Source: Solibacillus faecavium (GTDB lineage: Bacteria; Bacillota; Bacilli; Bacillales_A; Planococcaceae). Taken from it: a stretch of DNA of 64,000 nt. The translations under genes and the position numbers were made by a program. The stretch is from contig NZ_JACSPZ010000003.1 in NCBI RefSeq assembly GCF_014836905.1, positions 372,001-436,000 on the forward strand. The letters run 5' to 3'. Under the pieces are notes generated by a model. The model ran no database searches, was not told where the DNA came from, and saw nothing but the letters and a program-made list of their open reading frames with translations. Of this stretch, positions 17,911-26,182 are shown piece after piece. Within the stretch, counting starts at the first letter, position 1, and each line of letters begins with the position of its first letter.

Positions 17911-18035
17911 GTTGATTGGAGTGTAGGCGGCGACTCCTACGGGAACAGCGCGAGCGGAAGCACCCGGACTGAGCAAAGCGAGGGAGAAGGCTGGAGCCGT
18001 GCCCGTGGAAAGCGTCCGCCGAAACGGAAATCAAC
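17911..18035. repeat. Structured intergenic repeat, copy A
   Basis: A roughly 125-bp GC-rich element lies between fadN and fadA, far richer in G+C than its surroundings. It is bounded by GTTGATT and AATCAAC and contains GGCGGCGACTCCTACGGGAA and GCCGTGCCCGTGGAAAGCG. The second half ends CCGAAACGGAAATCAACGG. Very similar elements are known to me from many Bacillaceae and Planococcaceae intergenic regions. It has no ORF of note. Copy B lies in the next gap of the same operon. A short stem GCAAGTA/TACTTGC follows at 18079-18102. Confidence 0.75.
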
Positions 18036-18131
18036 GGACTTTATATTGAAACGTATATTTAGTTAAATTCTATCATCGGCAAGTAGATTACAAGTTTACT
18101 TGCTAGCTAATCACAAGGGGGAAACATCATT

Positions 18132-19304
18132 ATGCGTGAAGCCGTTATCGTTGCAGGAGCACGAACACCGATTGGTCGTGCGAAAAAAGGAACTTTGGCA
18201 AATACTAGACCCGATGACTTTGGTGCAGTAGTAGTAAAAGAAACGTTAAAACGTGCGGGCTATGAAGGTCCAATAGACGATTTAATTATGGGATGTGCAA
18301 TGCCTGAAGCAGAGCAAGGAATGAACGTTGCCCGCTTAGTAGGAGCATTGGCAGGTCTTCCAGATACAACACCAGCATTAACAGTAAATCGCTTCTGTTC
18401 ATCAGGATTACAAACAATTGCGTATGCAGCTGAGCGTATTATGCTTGGTCATTCAAAGGCAATCGTTGCAGGCGGTACGGAATCGATGAGTATGATTCCG
18501 ATGACAGGAAATACTGTGCGCTTAAATCCTAAGTTAGCTGAAGATGCACCGCAATATTATATCGGAATGGGGCACACAGCTGAGGAAGTGGCAAATCGCT
18601 ACAATGTAACTCGCGAAGACCAGGATGCTTTTGCTGTACGCTCACATGAGTTAGCTGAAAAAGCGATTAAAGAAGGTAAATTCAAAGATGAAATCGTACC
18701 GGTAGAAGTTACAGAGTACTATGTCGATGAAAACAATCAATTAAAAGAAAAGACAATAATTTTTGATACAGATGAAGGGGTTCGTCCAGGAACTTCAGTT
18801 GAAACGCTAGCAAAATTACGTCCGGCTTTCAATGTAAAAGGTTCTGTAACAGCGGGGAATGCTTCACAAACTTCTGACGGTGCAGCAGCAGTATTAGTAA
18901 TGGATCGTGAAGAAGCAGAAAAACAAGGGATGAAGCCACTTGCTAAGTTTTTAGGTTTCGCTGTTGGCGGAGTTCCACCTGAAGTAATGGGTATCGGACC
19001 AATCGTAGCAGTACCAAAAGCATTGGAAATTGCAGGAATAACTCAAGACCAAGTAGATCTGTGGGAAATTAATGAAGCGTTCGCATCACAATCAATTCAG
19101 GTAGTACGTGAATTAGGGATCGACATTGATAAAGTGAATGTTAACGGTGGTGCGATTGCATTAGGTCATCCGCTTGGAGCAACAGGTGCAATCCTAACAG
19201 TAAAACTGATTAACGAACTAAAACGTCGCGGCGGAAAATATGGTGTTGTAACGATGTGTATTGGCGGCGGTATGGGTGCAGCAGGGGTATTTGAAGTTCT
19301 TTAA
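18132..19304 (+). CDS. fadA: Acetyl-CoA C-acyltransferase (3-ketoacyl-CoA thiolase)
   Basis: The thiolytic last step of beta-oxidation. At 390 residues it has the full thiolase fold. The nucleophilic Cys is in NRFCSSGLQTIAYAAE near 88. The GHP histidine is in GGAIALGHPLGATGA near 345 and the second catalytic Cys is in VVTMCIGGGMGAAG near 376. The ATG has CAAGGGGG upstream. It is the second gene of the operon, flanked on both sides by long gaps carrying GC-rich repeats, which may affect mRNA processing between the fad cistrons. Confidence 0.96.
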   Translation: MREAVIVAGARTPIGRAKKGTLANTRPDDFGAVVVKETLKRAGYEGPIDDLIMGCAMPEAEQGMNVARLVGALAGLPDTTPALTVNRFCSSGLQTIAYAAERIMLGHSKAIVAGGTESMSMIPMTGNTVRLNPKLAEDAPQYYIGMGHTAEEVANRYNVTREDQDAFAVRSHELAEKAIKEGKFKDEIVPVEVTEYYVDENNQLKEKTIIFDTDEGVRPGTSVETLAKLRPAFNVKGSVTAGNASQTSDGAAAVLVMDREEAEKQGMKPLAKFLGFAVGGVPPEVMGIGPIVAVPKALEIAGITQDQVDLWEINEAFASQSIQVVRELGIDIDKVNVNGGAIALGHPLGATGAILTVKLINELKRRGGKYGVVTMCIGGGMGAAGVFEVL

Positions 19305-19326
19305 TTGTCTGGGGAAATAATAAGGT

Positions 19327-19461
19327 GTTGTTTGTAGTGAAGGTTCGACTCCAGCGGGAAAAGCAAAATTTATTTTGCGACGAGTAACCGCAGGAGCACG
19401 ACGCCTGAGACTACAGGCTCAGGCCGTGCCCGCGGAAAGCGTAACCGAAACGGAAAACAAC
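19327..19461. repeat. Structured intergenic repeat, copy B
   Basis: A roughly 135-bp element between fadA and fadE, bounded by GTTGTTT and AAACAAC. It shares with copy A the core GCCGTGCCCGCGGAAAGCG and the tail CCGAAACGGAAA-ACAACG, plus CGACTCCAGCGGGAA near the left end. Internal hairpins GCAAAATTTATTTTGC and GCCTGAG...CTCAGGC are visible. Same family as copy A but diverged in the middle. Confidence 0.72.
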
Positions 19462-19499
19462 GCAATAAAATCACAAAGGAAACTAGGGAGGAATTTATT

Positions 19500-21281
19500 A
19501 TGGTACAAACAACAAACATTATTAAAGGTGGCGGCTTCTTAATCGAGGACGTGGATATTAATCGAGTAATTACGCCAGAAGATTTCACAGACGAGCAAAA
19601 GATGATTGCTCAAACAACTTCTGAATATGTAACAAACGAAGTATTACCAGTTGTTGAAAACTTAGAGCATCACGAATTCGACCACTCAGTACGTTTATTA
19701 AAAACAGCGGGTGAACTAGGTTTACTTGCAGCTGACGTACCAGAAGAATACGAAGGTCTTGGCTTAGACAAAATTTCTTCGGCATTAATCGCTGAAAAAA
19801 TGTCTCCAGCAGGCGGGTTCTCAATTACTCACGGTGCACATGTTGGTATCGGTTCATTACCAATCGTATTATTCGGTAACCATGAGCAAAAAACTCAGTA
19901 TTTACCGAAGTTAGCTTCAGGTGAGTTAATTGCAGCATATGCATTAACAGAGCCAGGTTCAGGTTCTGACGCATTAGGTGCAAAAACAACTGCCAAATTA
20001 AATGAAGCAGGTACACACTATGTATTAAATGGTGAAAAACAATGGATTACAAATGCAGGCTTTGCAGATGTATTCGTTGTGTACGCTAAAATTGATGGCG
20101 ATAAATTTACAGCTTTCATCGTTGAGCGTTCATACCCTGGAGTTTCTGTTGGCCCAGAAGAAAAGAAAATGGGGATTAAATCTTCTTCAACTCGTACGTT
20201 AATTTTAGAAGATGCAGAAGTACCGGTAGAAAACTTACTAGGTGAAGTAGGACGCGGTCATATTATCGCATTCAACATCTTAAATATTGGACGTTATAAA
20301 TTAGGGGTAGGTACAGTAGGTGCATCTAAACGTGCATTTGAATTAGCAGTAGCTTATACAAACCAACGTCAACAATTCAAAACTAAATTATCAGATTTCA
20401 ACTTAACAAAAGAAAAGATTGCATCAATGGCTTCTCACATTTATGCATCAGAATCTTTAAACTATCGTACAGTTGGTTACTTTGAAGATCGCTTGAACCA
20501 ATTATCAGACGAAGAGCAAAAAGACGGTAAAGCAATAGCTGGAGCGATCGCTGAGTATGCTATTGAGTGCTCGATCGCAAAAGTATTCGGTTCTGAAACT
20601 TTGGATTACGTAGCAGACGAAGCAGTTCAATTACACGGTGGCTACGGATTTATGGCTGAGTACGAAGTAGAGCGTATTTACCGCGACTCTCGTATTAACC
20701 GTATTTTCGAAGGTACAAATGAAATTAACCGTATGATCGTGCCAGGCACATTCATGAAAAAAGCGCTAAAAGGTGAATTACCACTATTACAAGTAGCGCA
20801 GGAATTACAAAATGAACTACTAATGCTTATGCCGGAAGAAATCGGTAATGAAGCATTAGAGCAAGAAAAATATTTAGTGAAAAACGCGAAGAAAATCGCT
20901 GTACTTGCAGCTGGTGCTGCAGCACAACGTTTCGGTGCTAAATTAGATGCGGAGCAGGAAGTGCTTGTTAACATTGCTAATATTGCGAACCAATTATATG
21001 CAATGGAATCAGCAGTAATCCGTACACAAAAAGCAATTGAGCGTGACGGAGAAGAAAAAGCGGCACAAAAGATTCTTTACACACAAATTTTCTGCCAGGA
21101 AGCATTTGCAGAAATCGAAAAAGAAGCAAAAGAAACATTAATCGCTTCAGTTGAAGGTGATGATGCACGTATGATCTTATCGGCATTACGTAAATTAACG
21201 CGCAACAACCCTTACAACTTAATTCCGAAAAAACGTGAAGCAGCAGCGAAATTAATCGACGCTGAAAAATATGTAGTATAA
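19500..21281 (+). CDS. fadE: Acyl-CoA dehydrogenase
   Basis: The FAD-dependent first step of beta-oxidation. At 593 residues it is the long form typical of Bacillus FadE/YusJ. A roughly 380-residue acyl-CoA dehydrogenase core ([15 protein letters not shown] near 147; GRYKLGVG near 263; [21 protein letters not shown] split near 375, with the family's GGYG) is followed by an extra C-terminal helical domain of about 180 residues. The start has TAGGGAGGAA upstream. It is the last gene of the fad operon and ends in a strong terminator. Codon choice is biased to A/T-ending preferred codons, consistent with strong expression. Confidence 0.95.
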   Translation: MVQTTNIIKGGGFLIEDVDINRVITPEDFTDEQKMIAQTTSEYVTNEVLPVVENLEHHEFDHSVRLLKTAGELGLLAADVPEEYEGLGLDKISSALIAEKMSPAGGFSITHGAHVGIGSLPIVLFGNHEQKTQYLPKLASGELIAAYALTEPGSGSDALGAKTTAKLNEAGTHYVLNGEKQWITNAGFADVFVVYAKIDGDKFTAFIVERSYPGVSVGPEEKKMGIKSSSTRTLILEDAEVPVENLLGEVGRGHIIAFNILNIGRYKLGVGTVGASKRAFELAVAYTNQRQQFKTKLSDFNLTKEKIASMASHIYASESLNYRTVGYFEDRLNQLSDEEQKDGKAIAGAIAEYAIECSIAKVFGSETLDYVADEAVQLHGGYGFMAEYEVERIYRDSRINRIFEGTNEINRMIVPGTFMKKALKGELPLLQVAQELQNELLMLMPEEIGNEALEQEKYLVKNAKKIAVLAAGAAAQRFGAKLDAEQEVLVNIANIANQLYAMESAVIRTQKAIERDGEEKAAQKILYTQIFCQEAFAEIEKEAKETLIASVEGDDARMILSALRKLTRNNPYNLIPKKREAAAKLIDAEKYVV

Positions 21282-21293
21282 TAAGATAGAATG

Positions 21294-21327
21294 AAATCGG
21301 ATGCAGGGCCCGCATCCGATTTTTTTA
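21294..21327 (+). terminator. Intrinsic terminator of the fad operon
   Basis: AAATCGGATGC pairs perfectly with GCATCCGATTT around AGGGCCC, followed by a T tract. Confidence 0.9.
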
Positions 21328-21346
21328 TGTTTTAGGTAAATGAATT

Positions 21347-21475
21347 TTCTAATTTAAATCGGAAGTTCTAATAAGAGTTGCACTTCTTCTAAAATATCTT
21401 TAAAAGTTTCAAATAAATGAATGATTTCTTCTAAAAAGCATTCAATATGTTCTAATATCATCACAAATCTTCTAA
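21347..21475. repeat. Seven-unit ~21-bp periodic array (TTCTAA)
   Basis: TTCTAA occurs at 21347, 21366, 21387, 21429, 21450 and 21470, and the degenerate form TTCAAA at 21408. Spacings are 19, 21, 21, 21, 21 and 20 bp. The bases between hexamers are not conserved. On the minus strand these hexamers read TTAGAA and, in one frame, encode the Leu-Glu pairs of a heptad-repeat peptide (next entry), which may be the whole explanation. The alternative is an array of protein sites phased by two helical turns upstream of yusI. Confidence 0.6.
21354..21461 (-). CDS. Candidate 35-residue amphipathic heptad peptide
   Basis: On the minus strand an ATG at 21461 opens a 35-codon frame ending TAA at 21354. 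It begins MILEHIECFLEEIIHLF and closes LEEVQLLLELPI. Hydrophobic residues recur every 3-4 positions (I2/L3, I6, F9/L10, I13, L16/F17, F20, I23/L24, V27, L30/L31) with Glu at fixed heptad places, a clear coiled-coil or amphipathic-helix pattern. Against it: the ribosome site is weak (AGAAGATTTGTG before the ATG; GTG at 21464 is an alternative), and I see no strong promoter. It is divergent from yusI and fills an otherwise empty gap. No homologue comes to mind. Confidence 0.35.
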   Translation of the reverse strand: MILEHIECFLEEIIHLFETFKDILEEVQLLLELPI

Positions 21476-21520
21476 TATAAAATTAATTAAGAATATAACC
21501 CCCGCAATGCAATTCCAATT

Positions 21521-21549
21521 TTGATTTGTTTTTCTATATCCGTTACAAT
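21521..21549 (+). promoter_or_regulatory. Sigma-A promoter of yusI
   Basis: TTGATT (21521-21526) and TACAAT (21544-21549) are 17 bases apart, 34 bases before the yusI ATG. Confidence 0.6.
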
Positions 21550-21582
21550 AAGGGAAAATGAATGGTAAAGAGGAGTTCTTTT

Positions 21583-21939
21583 ATGACAGTGAAATTTATC
21601 CAATACCCAAAATGTACTACATGCAAAAAAGCACAGAAATGGCTAGATGAAAATGGTATTCAATATGAAAATATTAACATCGTTGAAGAAACGCCTTCTA
21701 AAGAGCAACTTAAAGCGTATTATGAAGCTAGTGGGTTGCCTTTAAAGAAATTCTTTAATACTTCAGGTATGAAATATCGTGAGCTGGAACTAAAAGACAA
21801 ATTGCCTTCGATGTCTGATGATGAGCAATTAGAGCTATTAGCTTCAGATGGTATGTTAATCAAGCGTCCAATAGTGACAGATGGCAAAAAATTAACATTA
21901 GGTTTTAAGGAGTCTGACTTCTCAGAATCGTGGAAATAA
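21583..21939 (+). CDS. yusI: ArsC/Spx-family protein YusI
   Basis: A 118-residue thioredoxin-fold protein of the ArsC/Spx/YusI family, the same length as B. subtilis YusI. It carries the CxxC motif YPKCTTCKKAQKWL at 9-22 and the family's RPIV block (IKRPIVTDGKKLTLGF near 97). The role is unknown; neither arsenate reductase nor Spx-like transcription function is shown by the sequence. The ATG at 21583 has AGAGGAG upstream; an in-frame ATG seven codons earlier is less likely. Its place between fadE and gcvH is the same as in B. subtilis. Confidence 0.88.
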   Translation: MTVKFIQYPKCTTCKKAQKWLDENGIQYENINIVEETPSKEQLKAYYEASGLPLKKFFNTSGMKYRELELKDKLPSMSDDEQLELLASDGMLIKRPIVTDGKKLTLGFKESDFSESWK

Positions 21940-22019
21940 ACCGGTATTCACGTTGTATTTCCGAACGAAATATGGCAAAATGAAGTTGAATGTACTACAT
22001 AATAACTGGAGGTTTTTTA

Positions 22020-22400
22020 ATGAGCACACCTAAAGAGTTACTTTATTCAAAAGAGCATGAGTGGGTTAAAGTTGAAGACGGCAAAGCAACAATCGGAATT
22101 ACAGATTTTGCACAAGCTGAATTAGGGGACATCGTGTTTGTGGAGTTACCGGAAGTAGGCGATGAAGTTTCAAAGGATCAGCCATTCGGTAGTGTAGAAT
22201 CTGTTAAAACTGTTTCGGAACTTTATGCTCCAATCTCAGGTAAAGTTGTTGCGATTAACGAAGAACTTTTAGACAACCCAGAATACGTAAATGAATCTCC
22301 TTACGGTACAGCTTGGATGATTACGGTTGAAGTAACGAACGACGAAGAAGTTAAAGAATTAATGGATGCAGATGCTTATACTGCATTAATTGAACAATAA
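22020..22400 (+). CDS. gcvH: Glycine cleavage system H protein
   Basis: The 126-residue lipoyl carrier of glycine cleavage. In B. subtilis and relatives it is also the relay on which octanoate is placed and lipoylated before transfer to other complexes. The lipoylated Lys63 is in [13 protein letters not shown]. The C-terminal half of the lipoyl domain ([18 protein letters not shown]) is intact. The ATG at 22020 follows TGGAGG. No gcvT or gcvP is nearby, fitting its separate lipoate-relay role. LipA, which would insert sulfur into the attached octanoyl group, is encoded at 44119-45030. Confidence 0.96.
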   Translation: MSTPKELLYSKEHEWVKVEDGKATIGITDFAQAELGDIVFVELPEVGDEVSKDQPFGSVESVKTVSELYAPISGKVVAINEELLDNPEYVNESPYGTAWMITVEVTNDEEVKELMDADAYTALIEQ

Positions 22401-22407
22401 ATGTTTC

Positions 22408-22447
22408 AACACCAAAGCCTATTAGTTAAAGGTTTTGGTGTTTTTTT
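22408..22447 (+). terminator. Intrinsic terminator of gcvH
   Basis: AACACCAAAGCCT pairs with AGGTTTTGGTGTT (one G-T), then a T tract. Confidence 0.85.
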
Positions 22448-22492
22448 GCTATTGTATAGATAGCCGTAATTGATGAAAGGAAGCGTATCTCT

Positions 22493-22819
22493 ATGGGAAA
22501 ATGCATTGTAGTTGAAGGACGGGCCGATAAAATGAGGTTAATTCCTTTATTGGCTGAAGAAGTCACGATAATTTGTACTAATGGAACAATAAGTGAAGTC
22601 AATTTAATCGAATTACTAGAAGACTATGAGCATTATGAAATTGTGACAATGTTTGATGCAGACAAAAATGGTGAAAAGTTAAGAAAACTAATGAACCGGG
22701 CATTTCCTGAAGTAACTCAGCTAATCATACCTCGAGAATATGTAGAGGTAGAAAAAACTCCCAAACATATTTTACAGAACTTATTAATACAAGCAAAATT
22801 TTTAATAAAAGAAGGATGA
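22493..22819 (+). CDS. yusF: Minimal Toprim-domain protein YusF
   Basis: A 108-residue protein consisting almost only of a Toprim fold. The acidic Glu is in CIVVEGRADKMRLIP at 4-18 and the DxD pair in TMFDADKNGEKLRKL near 61-75, the metal-binding arrangement of primases, topoisomerases and OLD/RNase M5 nucleases. No partner domain is attached. The B. subtilis counterpart YusF, in the same position, is uncharacterised. A single-strand nuclease or RNA-processing role is inference. The next gene starts 7 bases downstream. Confidence 0.85.
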   Translation: MGKCIVVEGRADKMRLIPLLAEEVTIICTNGTISEVNLIELLEDYEHYEIVTMFDADKNGEKLRKLMNRAFPEVTQLIIPREYVEVEKTPKHILQNLLIQAKFLIKEG

Positions 22820-22826
22820 CTTAAAT

Positions 22827-23129
22827 ATGGAACAATGGTCAAGAGAGCAGTGGGAACAAAATATACAACAACATGATCAAACCGCATTTTTTCTATACAC
22901 CCCAATGTGCGGTACTTGTGAACTTTCGGAAAGAATGCTGAAAGTAGTTGAGAAATTACTACCAGATTTACCACTAGGTATGGCAAATATCAATTATATT
23001 GAGGGGTTGGCCAACGATTTGAAAATCGAAAGCGTACCTTGTTTAATTGTTTCTGACAATGGAAAAGTGTCAAAAAAGTTATATGCATTTAAATCCGTAC
23101 CATTTTTGTATGAAATATTAAAAAAGTAA
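22827..23129 (+). CDS. yusE: Thioredoxin-like protein YusE
   Basis: A 100-residue thioredoxin-fold protein with active site MCGTC near 29-33 and cis-Pro loop ESVPCLIVS near 70. The usual Trp before the first Cys is replaced by Met (TPMCGTC). B. subtilis YusE has the same neighbours (yusF, metN). It is probably translated with yusF. The physiological partner is unknown; a disulfide reductase role is a family-level statement. Confidence 0.85.
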   Translation: MEQWSREQWEQNIQQHDQTAFFLYTPMCGTCELSERMLKVVEKLLPDLPLGMANINYIEGLANDLKIESVPCLIVSDNGKVSKKLYAFKSVPFLYEILKK

Positions 23130-23190
23130 TTGACGTCTTCTCTTTAGCATGATAAAGTAACAGACATAATAATAAAACTTAATAACGTTG

Positions 23191-23294
23191 CTCTTATAAA
23201 GAGAGGTGGAGGGAAGTGCCCTATGAAGCCCGGCAACCAGCATTTTATGCAAAGGTGCCAATTCACACAAAGTTTAAACTTTGAAAGATGAGAG
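23191..23294 (+). promoter_or_regulatory. SAM-I (S-box) riboswitch aptamer
   Basis: The S-box landmarks appear in order: CTCTTATAAAGAGAGGTGGA (P1 and following), GGGA...GCCC with ATGAAGCCCGGCAACC, GGTGCCAATTC, and the closing TGAAAGATGAGAG. SAM binding would close P1, release the terminator at 23323-23359 and shut off metN-metP-metQ. The bases between aptamer and terminator can form the competing antiterminator. Confidence 0.96.
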
Positions 23295-23322
23295 AACGGT
23301 TTACCGTATAAATTTTTATGTG

Positions 23323-23359
23323 AAACCTTTCTACTTGTCGTGAGTAGGAAGGTTTTTTT
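23323..23359 (+). terminator. Riboswitch-controlled terminator
   Basis: AAACCTTTCTAC pairs with GTAGGAAGGTTT and is followed by Ts. It lies directly after the S-box aptamer and before metN. Confidence 0.9.
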
Positions 23360-23451
23360 GGTGTAATTTTATTTTCGAAGATGCGAAAAAAACACCAAAA
23401 ACATTATATTGAAATTACAGGTAGGTTATTTCAAGAGAAGGGGTACGACGC

Positions 23452-24480
23452 ATGATTGATATACAAAATATCACGAAAGTATATAACACAAAAAACGGTG
23501 AGCTTACAGCGGTAGACAATGTTAGCTTATCGATTGAAAAAGGAGAAATATACGGTATTATCGGCTACAGTGGTGCTGGTAAAAGTACAATGATCCGCCT
23601 ATTAAATGGTTTGGAAAAACCTTCAACAGGTTCAGTTATTGTAGGTGGACAGGATATTTCTAAAGCATCAGGGGCAAAGCTAAGAGAAGCACGCCAAAAA
23701 ATAAGTATGATATTTCAGCACTTTAATTTACTTTGGTCGCGCACAGTTGAAGAAAATATTGCATTTCCACTTGAAATCGCAGGTGTTTCAAAATCTCAGC
23801 GTGCCAAGCGAGTCGAAGAGCTTATTGAACTAGTAGGCCTAAAAGGAAGAGGAAAAGCCTATCCATCTCAACTTTCAGGTGGCCAAAAACAACGTGTCGG
23901 CATAGCCCGCGCATTAGCGAACAACCCGGAAGTTCTCCTATGTGATGAAGCCACTTCAGCACTTGATCCAGAGACGACGGATTCTATTTTAGAGCTATTA
24001 CTGGATATTAATAAAAAGATCGGTTTAACAATTGTACTGATTACACATGAAATGCATGTTATTCGCAAAATCTGTAACCGTGTGGCTGTTATGGAAGCAG
24101 GAAAAGTAGTGGAACAGGGAGATGTTCTGCAGGTCTTCCAACACCCACAAGCGCCGATTACCAAAAATTTCGTTTCGCAAGCTTCTGGAGAAACACAGGA
24201 AATGCAGGCGTCACTAGAGCAAATTTTAGCGAATTATCCAGCAGGGAAAATTGCCAAATTAACATTTGCGGAGGCAACGACAGAACAGCCGGTAATATCG
24301 CAGATGATCAAGCAATTTGACATAGTCGTTAATATCGTTCACGGGAAAATATCCAATACAACAGCCGGTTCATTCGGCACGCTATTTATTCATATCGATG
24401 GTGAGCAACACGAAGTAGAGAAGGCATTAAACTTCTTAACAATGCAGGAAATTCAAACGGAGGTGATTGAGCATGCTTAA
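23452..24480 (+). CDS. metN: Methionine ABC transporter ATP-binding protein
   Basis: A 342-residue ABC ATPase energising methionine import. It has Walker A GYSGAGKST near 38, Q-loop FQHFNLLW, signature LSGGQKQRVGIARAL near 140 and Walker B VLLCDEATSALDPET near 160. After about residue 265 comes the regulatory NIL domain that in MetN binds methionine for trans-inhibition. The ATG has AGAAGGGG upstream. It is the first gene of the S-box operon and overlaps metP by 8 bases. Confidence 0.96.
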   Translation: MIDIQNITKVYNTKNGELTAVDNVSLSIEKGEIYGIIGYSGAGKSTMIRLLNGLEKPSTGSVIVGGQDISKASGAKLREARQKISMIFQHFNLLWSRTVEENIAFPLEIAGVSKSQRAKRVEELIELVGLKGRGKAYPSQLSGGQKQRVGIARALANNPEVLLCDEATSALDPETTDSILELLLDINKKIGLTIVLITHEMHVIRKICNRVAVMEAGKVVEQGDVLQVFQHPQAPITKNFVSQASGETQEMQASLEQILANYPAGKIAKLTFAEATTEQPVISQMIKQFDIVVNIVHGKISNTTAGSFGTLFIHIDGEQHEVEKALNFLTMQEIQTEVIEHA

Positions 24481-25141
24481 TCAATTATTTCCGAACGTTG
24501 ACTGGGGTAAAATGCTCGACGCAACATATGAAACTGTTTATATGACAGCTGTAGCTACGGTCATTACATTCATCCTCGGAATTCTAATAGGAATTGTGTT
24601 ATTTTTAACAAGTGACAACCAGTTATGGGCAAATAAAGTTGTTCACTTTTTGACTGGGTCGCTCGTAAATATTTTCCGTTCGATTCCATTTATCGTATTA
24701 ATTATTTTATTAATACCATTTACAAAGTTTTTACTTGGAACGATTCGTGGTGCCAATGCAGCATTACCAGCACTTATTATCGGTGCGGCACCTTTTTATG
24801 CCCGCATGGTATTAATCGCACTAAGAGAAATTGATAAAGGTGTTATCGAAGCAGCCCGCTCAATGGGTGCGAAAACATCAACTATTATTTGGAAAGTGTT
24901 AATTCCGGAAAGCTTACCCGCATTAATTTCCGGTATAACAGTAACAGCAGTTGCTTTAGTCGGTTATACAGCAATGGCTGGTATTATCGGTGCAGGCGGC
25001 CTAGGGAATTTAGCGTTCCTTGATGGATTCCAACGTAACCGAACTGATGTCACGCTTATGGCGACAGTTTTAATTTTAGTTGTAGTATTTATCATTCAAT
25101 ATATTGGTGACTTTATTACAGTAAAAGTGGACAAACGATAG
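24473..25141 (+). CDS. metP: Methionine ABC transporter permease
   Basis: A 222-residue permease with five hydrophobic helices and the EAA loop that docks the ATPase (EAARSMGAKTSTIIWKVLIP near 128). I use the ATG at 24473, 8 bases after GGAGGT, rather than the in-frame TTG at 24467, which is too close to that site. It is also called metI in other bacteria. It overlaps metN; 160 bases separate it from metQ, including an imperfect stem near 25187-25225. Confidence 0.93.
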   Translation: MLNQLFPNVDWGKMLDATYETVYMTAVATVITFILGILIGIVLFLTSDNQLWANKVVHFLTGSLVNIFRSIPFIVLIILLIPFTKFLLGTIRGANAALPALIIGAAPFYARMVLIALREIDKGVIEAARSMGAKTSTIIWKVLIPESLPALISGITVTAVALVGYTAMAGIIGAGGLGNLAFLDGFQRNRTDVTLMATVLILVVVFIIQYIGDFITVKVDKR

Positions 25142-25301
25142 TTCGTGACTTACAGGTCATAATTATATAAGCCAAAGTTTTTTGAGCAATAATAAACGCA
25201 ATCTTGAAAGAGTGCGCGTTTATATATTTAATTTACAGAATATAAAAATTGTTCGGTTAATAATGGCTAAAAATTACAAATAGAGAATAGGGGTAAAACA
25301 G

Positions 25302-26108
25302 ATGAAAAAATTATTATCAAGCATTATTTTAGGAGCTTCAGTATTAGCATTAGCAGCATGTGGTGGAGATGAAGATACATTAAAAGTAGGTGCGTCAAAT
25401 ACGCCGCACGCGGTAATCTTAGAAAAAGTAAAACCAATTTTAGAGGAGCAAGGCATTGAGCTGGAGGTTGCTACATACACAGATTATGTCCTTCCAAACC
25501 AAGATTTAGAAAATGGTGATATCGACGCTAACTACTTCCAACATATCCCATATTTCGAAGCTCAAAAAGCAGATTTCGATTATGACTTTGCAAATGCAGG
25601 CGGTATTCACATCGAGCCAATCGGTGTTTACTCTAAAAAATACAAATCTTTAGAAGAGCTTCCTGAAGGGGCGACAATTTTACTGTCAAACTCTGTAGCA
25701 GACCATGGACGTATGCTTTCATTGCTTGAAGCACAAGGTTTAATTACTTTAGCAGATGGTATTGATAAAACAAAAGCAGAAACAAAAGACATCGTAGACA
25801 ATCCGAAAAACTTCGTATTTGATTCAAACACTGCAGCTGAACTATTAGTGCAAATGTATGAAAATGAAGAAGGCGATGCAGTATTAATCAACTCGAACTT
25901 CGCAATTGATAATGGAATTAACCCATTGGAAGATTCAATCGCAATCGAGTCAAGTGAATCACCATATGTAAACATTATTGCTGTAAAATCTGGTGAAGAG
26001 GATTCTAAAGAGATTAAAGCATTAGTAGAAGCATTACGTTCAAAAGAAATTCAAGACTTTATCCTTGAAGAATGGGGCGGCTCTGTAGTACCTGTTTCAG
26101 GTGAATAA
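25302..26108 (+). CDS. metQ: Methionine-binding lipoprotein
   Basis: A 268-residue NlpA-family substrate-binding lipoprotein. Its signal peptide ends in the lipobox LALAACGG, with the lipidated Cys at 20. The mature part has the family blocks TLKVGASNTPHAVILE and IDANYFQHIPYFEAQ. It delivers methionine to MetN-MetP at the outer face of the membrane. Last gene of the operon. The 160-base gap after metP may allow separate, higher expression, as binding proteins are normally in excess. Confidence 0.95.
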   Translation: MKKLLSSIILGASVLALAACGGDEDTLKVGASNTPHAVILEKVKPILEEQGIELEVATYTDYVLPNQDLENGDIDANYFQHIPYFEAQKADFDYDFANAGGIHIEPIGVYSKKYKSLEELPEGATILLSNSVADHGRMLSLLEAQGLITLADGIDKTKAETKDIVDNPKNFVFDSNTAAELLVQMYENEEGDAVLINSNFAIDNGINPLEDSIAIESSESPYVNIIAVKSGEEDSKEIKALVEALRSKEIQDFILEEWGGSVVPVSGE

Positions 26109-26142
26109 AATACTTGGAGTTGCTTAATTAGGCAGTCATTGC

Positions 26143-26182
26143 AAAGAGATTAGCTGAGAGGATTCTCAACTAATCTCTTTTT
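26143..26182. terminator. Bidirectional terminator (metQ / gltC)
   Basis: AGAGATTAGCTGAGA pairs with TCTCAACTAATCTCT (one mismatch), followed by seven Ts on the plus strand. It serves convergent metQ and gltC, better on the metQ side. Confidence 0.85.

Noticed and set aside
17911-18035. GC-rich element between fadN and fadA as an insertion sequence remnant
   Set aside because: No transposase frame, no target-site duplication seen, and the ends are short hairpin arms. A structured intergenic repeat explains it better.
21341-21480. TTCTAA array as replication iterons or a CRISPR array
   Set aside because: The units share only 6 bases, no rep gene is near, and spacers are 13-15 bp with no conserved repeat of CRISPR length.
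25187-25225. Stem between metP and metQ as a terminator
   Set aside because: The pairing is interrupted and no T tract follows. At most it is an RNA processing or stability element.
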